Of a DNA stretch of 64,000 bases, positions 60,894-64,000 are shown piece after piece (the stretch's first letter is position 1; each line of letters opens with the position of its first letter). The stretch spans positions 1,798,001 to 1,862,000 of the forward strand of contig JAGMWG010000007.1 of the NCBI GenBank assembly GCA_020744225.1, written 5' to 3'. The notes beneath the pieces were generated by a model, which was not told the DNA's origin, did no database searches, and saw nothing but the letters and a program-made list of their open reading frames with translations. Source of the stretch: Paraphoma chrysanthemicola. Its lineage: Eukaryota > Ascomycota > Dothideomycetes > Pleosporales > Phaeosphaeriaceae. The translations under genes were made by a program, and so were the position numbers.

Positions 60894-60935
60894 TAGTAAG
60901 TTTACTAGTATAGTAGGTTTACTAGTAGAATACGT
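60894..60935 (-). repeat. Right terminal inverted repeat
   Basis: About 42 bp complementary to 59087-59128, immediately followed by TA. Confidence 0.8.
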
Positions 60936-61739
60936 TAGTAGTTAATCTCTATATAAAATTAGTATTAATTTATTAACTATAAGCTCTTTAGATAATAACT
61001 AGGTATATAAGTAATTATAAGATTACTAGTCTAGAGCTATAGTATTATAAAATATAAAGCTAAATATACTACTAGTCTTACGTAATATCTAGAAGAATAA
61101 GAATTTAGTAACTAGAGCTAAGAACCTAGATTATAAACTAAAGACTATTTAGAGAAACTTTTATAAGTAAACCTTAATAAATAGAAGTATAAGTTCTACT
61201 AGATTATAATACTTATTATAAGAAGTAAATAGTAGTAGTTAAAGCTCTATAAGTTTTCTTAGAATTAAGAAGTAAATAATAACTCTTATAAGATAACTAT
61301 ATAAAGATATAAAGTCTTATAATTAGATAGTCTAAGTAAGTATTATAAAAAAGTTCTATTAGTCTTTTACTAAATAAAGTATAGACTATAATATACTACT
61401 AGAATTACTAGTTAAAGAGTAGTTATAAGTATAAGATTAACGTAAGTTTCTAAAAGACGTAATATATAATAACTACTAATAGTTATTTAGAAGTCTTACT
61501 ATAGAAGTAAGCTATAAAAGCTCTATATAGAAATAGACTATAAAAGTTCTACTTATTCTTACTATAGAGAAGTAGACTATAATATAGAAATCTTAAGAGA
61601 AGTACTACTACTAAGTTATAAGTATAAAGAGATATAATAAATAATTAATAACTAAGAGCTAATTAGAAAACTTATATAAAGTAAGTATATATATAGTTAA
61701 GTAAAATACTATTATATAAAGTAATAAATAATTAGAAAA

Positions 61740-62720
61740 TAAATAATAACGCTCTTAATCTAAATATAAATAAGCTTACTACTTAGATATTAACTAAGTA
61801 CTTATTAGAAGTATTAGACTTAGTAATATAAGAGAGTATTATTAAGATACTAAAAAATAATAAGTAGAAAGATACTACTATTATACTAATAATTAGTAAG
61901 ATTACAAAATAAACTAAAGATATTACTAAGAGTAAAAACTTACTAAGAAGCTTTCTAAAGACTTATTAGAACTCTATAGTAACTCTAATAACTAAGATAA
62001 TTAAGTTACTTATACGATTAATAAACTAACTTAATATACTTAAATAGTATTAAGTATCTCTATTAAGTACTTAGGTACTAATACTTAAAAGTCTTCTAAA
62101 CTCTCTTATAAGTACTTAAGTAATATATAGTTAATATAAATTTCTAGATTCTAAGTACTTTAATAGTACTTATATAAATTATCTAGAGTAGAAATTTAAG
62201 TATAAAGATAAGCTTAAATATAACTTATACTTATACTCTTCTAAAGATACTAAGATATATTATATTCTAAGCTATACTAAGAATAAGATAAACTAGATTC
62301 TTTTACTTTAGATACTAAAGAATAAGCTAAACTTTATTAAAGAGCTATAAGAATATATAGATACCTAATTCTTAGATATATACTAGTAGAAATACGTACT
62401 TAATAAACTATAATACTTAAAGTAAGATTACTAGCTAGTCTATAATTATATCCTAAAGTTTAACTAACTATATATAAAATTAGAGTAGAAGTTTAGTAAG
62501 CTAATTCTCTAAAAGATATTTAGTAGAAGTCTTAGTATAGAACTCAAATTACTTATACTACGTACTCTAAAGAGCTATATCTTTAAGAAGTATACTAATA
62601 AAGCTATTAAGATCTTAGATAATCTCTATAGAATTAACCTAAATAGTAGAGTATAAGAGAAGTATACACTAAGTACTTAGTATTACTAAGAATAGAGCTA
62701 AAGAGATTATAGATACTAGC
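61740..62720 (+). pseudogene. Gag-like retrotransposon relic
   Basis: Ignoring stops, one frame near 62,180-62,680 reads as a charged helical protein with the feel of a retrotransposon Gag (for example YLKQDYQLVYNYILKFNQLY and KLILQKIFSRSLS). That is the usual spaced aromatic/leucine pattern before a capsid C-terminus. A pol region could follow towards the right edge but I could not identify one. No LTRs were found within the window, so the boundaries are guesses. Confidence 0.4.
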
Positions 62721-64000
62721 TATAACGCTAGAGAGAACTAAGCTATACTTAGACTATCTCTCTACTAGAAGATATAGACTAAGAAGTTATAAAGACTAAC
62801 GTAACTTACTATCTAGTATATAGTCTTATCTAATATATAGTTTTACTATAATACTAATATTTTACCTAAACTTTAACGCGTAATAACTCTATAGCTAAGA
62901 GTAATATTAAGACTATAATTATAGTAGTAGAATTACTAAGTCTTAAAGAAAAACCTAATTTAACTTATATTACTAATAAGTATAGTGTTAATTATAGTAT
63001 ACTATTAAGATATACACAAGGTGTAATACGTACGTAAAACGTCTAGTATAAAGATAATTAATTTCTTAACCTATAATAGTTATATAAACTTCTTAAATAT
63101 ATTAATAAACTTTATAAGAGAGGTCTTCTACTCTTAAGATAGATAATATAGAATTTTATAGTAAAAATTATTAGAAAAATACCTAGAAAAAACTAAGTTA
63201 ATTACTAGATTAGATATAATAATAGTAAGCTTATAACGTAATAGATAACTAGTATAAATACTACACGTAAAGAAGCTAACTTAGTGTATAAGTATAACTT
63301 ATACTTTAAGCTTTTACGTATAAAAATTAAGTAGTATAATATATAACTAGAGTATATATATAATATAGATAAGAAGAGCTTTATAATTAGTATACTAGCT
63401 AAGATAAAGCGCGTCTTCTTAAAAAAGCTATACTTAGACTCTTATAGTTACTTCGTAAAATTTTAAAGAAATTATCTATACAAAGTATAGGCCTATTACT
63501 TTAATATAAATAATTAGCTTAGTGTAATTAAATAGCTAAAGTTATAATTTCTTAGTAGAACGCGCTTATTTATAACAGTAGACTTTTAATAGATTAATTA
63601 ATTATATCTTATTATAGTTTCTAGTTATTTTATAGTTTATTCTTACTTATAAAGTTACTATTTTTGTTACTATTATAGCTATTAAGGTTATCTAACTTAC
63701 TTATACCTAATATAATTATAGACTTATACTTAACGTCTAGAAACTATTCTTATAGTATATTGCTTATATATTTATTCTTATTAGTTACACTATTATTCTT
63801 ATAATCTTTAGCTTAGGTTATAGCTTATATTATAGCGCGCTTATTCTACTATAAGACTACTACCTTTATATAGAGATCTATAAGCTACTATATACTAAAG
63901 GCTACTTTATAAGCTAGTGTTAAGTCTATTATAGTTCTCTCTTTATAATACTTAAAGCTATAGTTATAATTAATATACTTCTATTTAGCTATAGTCTTAG
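62721..64000. other. Unresolved RIP-degraded sequence to the right edge
   Basis: AT-rich and stop-riddled. It may be the pol part of the relic to its left or another repeat. No terminal repeat or coding domain was identified. Confidence 0.4.

Larger units (their letters stand above)
59087..60935 (+). mobile_element. Tc1/mariner-type (probably Fot1/pogo) DNA transposon relic
   Basis: A 1,849-bp segment bounded by inverted repeats of about 42 bp (59087-59128 and 60894-60935), both beginning ACGTATTCTACTAGTAAA. TA dinucleotides flank both outer ends (59085-59086 and 60936-60937). TIR length, total length and TA duplication match the fungal Fot1/pogo group. Near 59,650, ignoring stops, one frame reads EEEVLVEYIGAL, reminiscent of the Tc5/CENP-B-type helix-turn-helix of pogo transposases; this is weak support. 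Copy C of the unidentified repeat lies inside. The element is RIP-degraded and inactive. The inverted ends each contain a doubled ACTAGTAAAC-TTACTAT motif. Confidence 0.78.
40860..64000. other. RIP-degraded AT-rich repeat block
   Basis: From here to the right edge the sequence is overwhelmingly A and T with TpA dominating. CpA and TpG are nearly absent in 40.9-50.7 kb and most of 58-64 kb, while CpG in contexts such as TACGTA, AGCGC and GCGCGC persists. This is the pattern expected from repeat-induced point mutation, which converts CpA to TpA in duplicated DNA. All reading frames are stop-riddled and no intact gene was found. Such blocks in ascomycetes are usually H3K9-methylated heterochromatin at subtelomeres, centromeres or repeat clusters; which one applies here cannot be told. 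Confidence 0.95.

Noticed and set aside
40860..64000. Mitochondrial insertion as the cause of the AT-rich block
   Set aside because: LTRs, target-site duplications and retrotransposon domains with CpA-to-TpA change identify it as RIP-degraded nuclear repeats.

Overview
The window comes from a filamentous ascomycete, most like a Dothideomycete. Genes carry many short introns of about 45-60 bp with GT-AG ends and CTRAY branch sites. Gene families are fungal (RNA1, Trm82, DUF3425 bZIP, FSH hydrolase). The right third is an AT-rich repeat block with the signature of repeat-induced point mutation (RIP). No prokaryotic feature is present.

Layout. 1-40.15 kb is ordinary gene-rich euchromatin. It holds the end of a membrane-protein gene, then cox17 and RNA1 (RanGAP) as a divergent pair, and a gene for a repeated seed-maturation-protein (SMP) domain protein. 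Next come a very large fusion enzyme (IDO-like heme domain, P450-reductase-type FAD/NADPH module, cytochrome b5), a peroxisomal 2-hydroxyacyl-CoA lyase, a cytochrome P450 and a GNAT protein. A housekeeping run follows: RPP0 and TRM82 (divergent), threonine aldolase and a class I amidotransferase. 25.8-31.9 kb is metabolic: MFS transporter, ABM-type monooxygenase, and AtuA/DUF1446 protein. After 3 kb without recognisable genes and a 20-bp tandem array come a bZIP-DUF3425 regulator, a 4-coumarate-CoA-ligase-like enzyme and an FSH serine hydrolase, which may form a small cluster beside the repeats.

From about 40.86 kb to the right edge the sequence is a nested repeat graveyard. A saturated RIP-degraded Ty3/Gypsy element (43,385-49,372, minus strand) and a younger chromodomain Ty3/Gypsy element (50,713-57,893, plus strand) both keep equal-length LTRs and perfect 5-bp target-site duplications. 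A Tc1/mariner-type TIR element (59,087-60,935) has a TA duplication. An unidentified degenerate coding family occurs at least three times, and a Gag-like relic lies near the right end. CpA/TpG are almost absent from the older material while CpG remains.

Most gene models were rebuilt by hand from splice signals and reading-frame continuity. Three genes contain stop-free introns whose length is a multiple of three, so they look like coding sequence. The finding most worth following is the IDO-like/FAD-NADPH reductase/cytochrome b5 fusion, which looks like a self-sufficient heme dioxygenase carrying its own electron supply.
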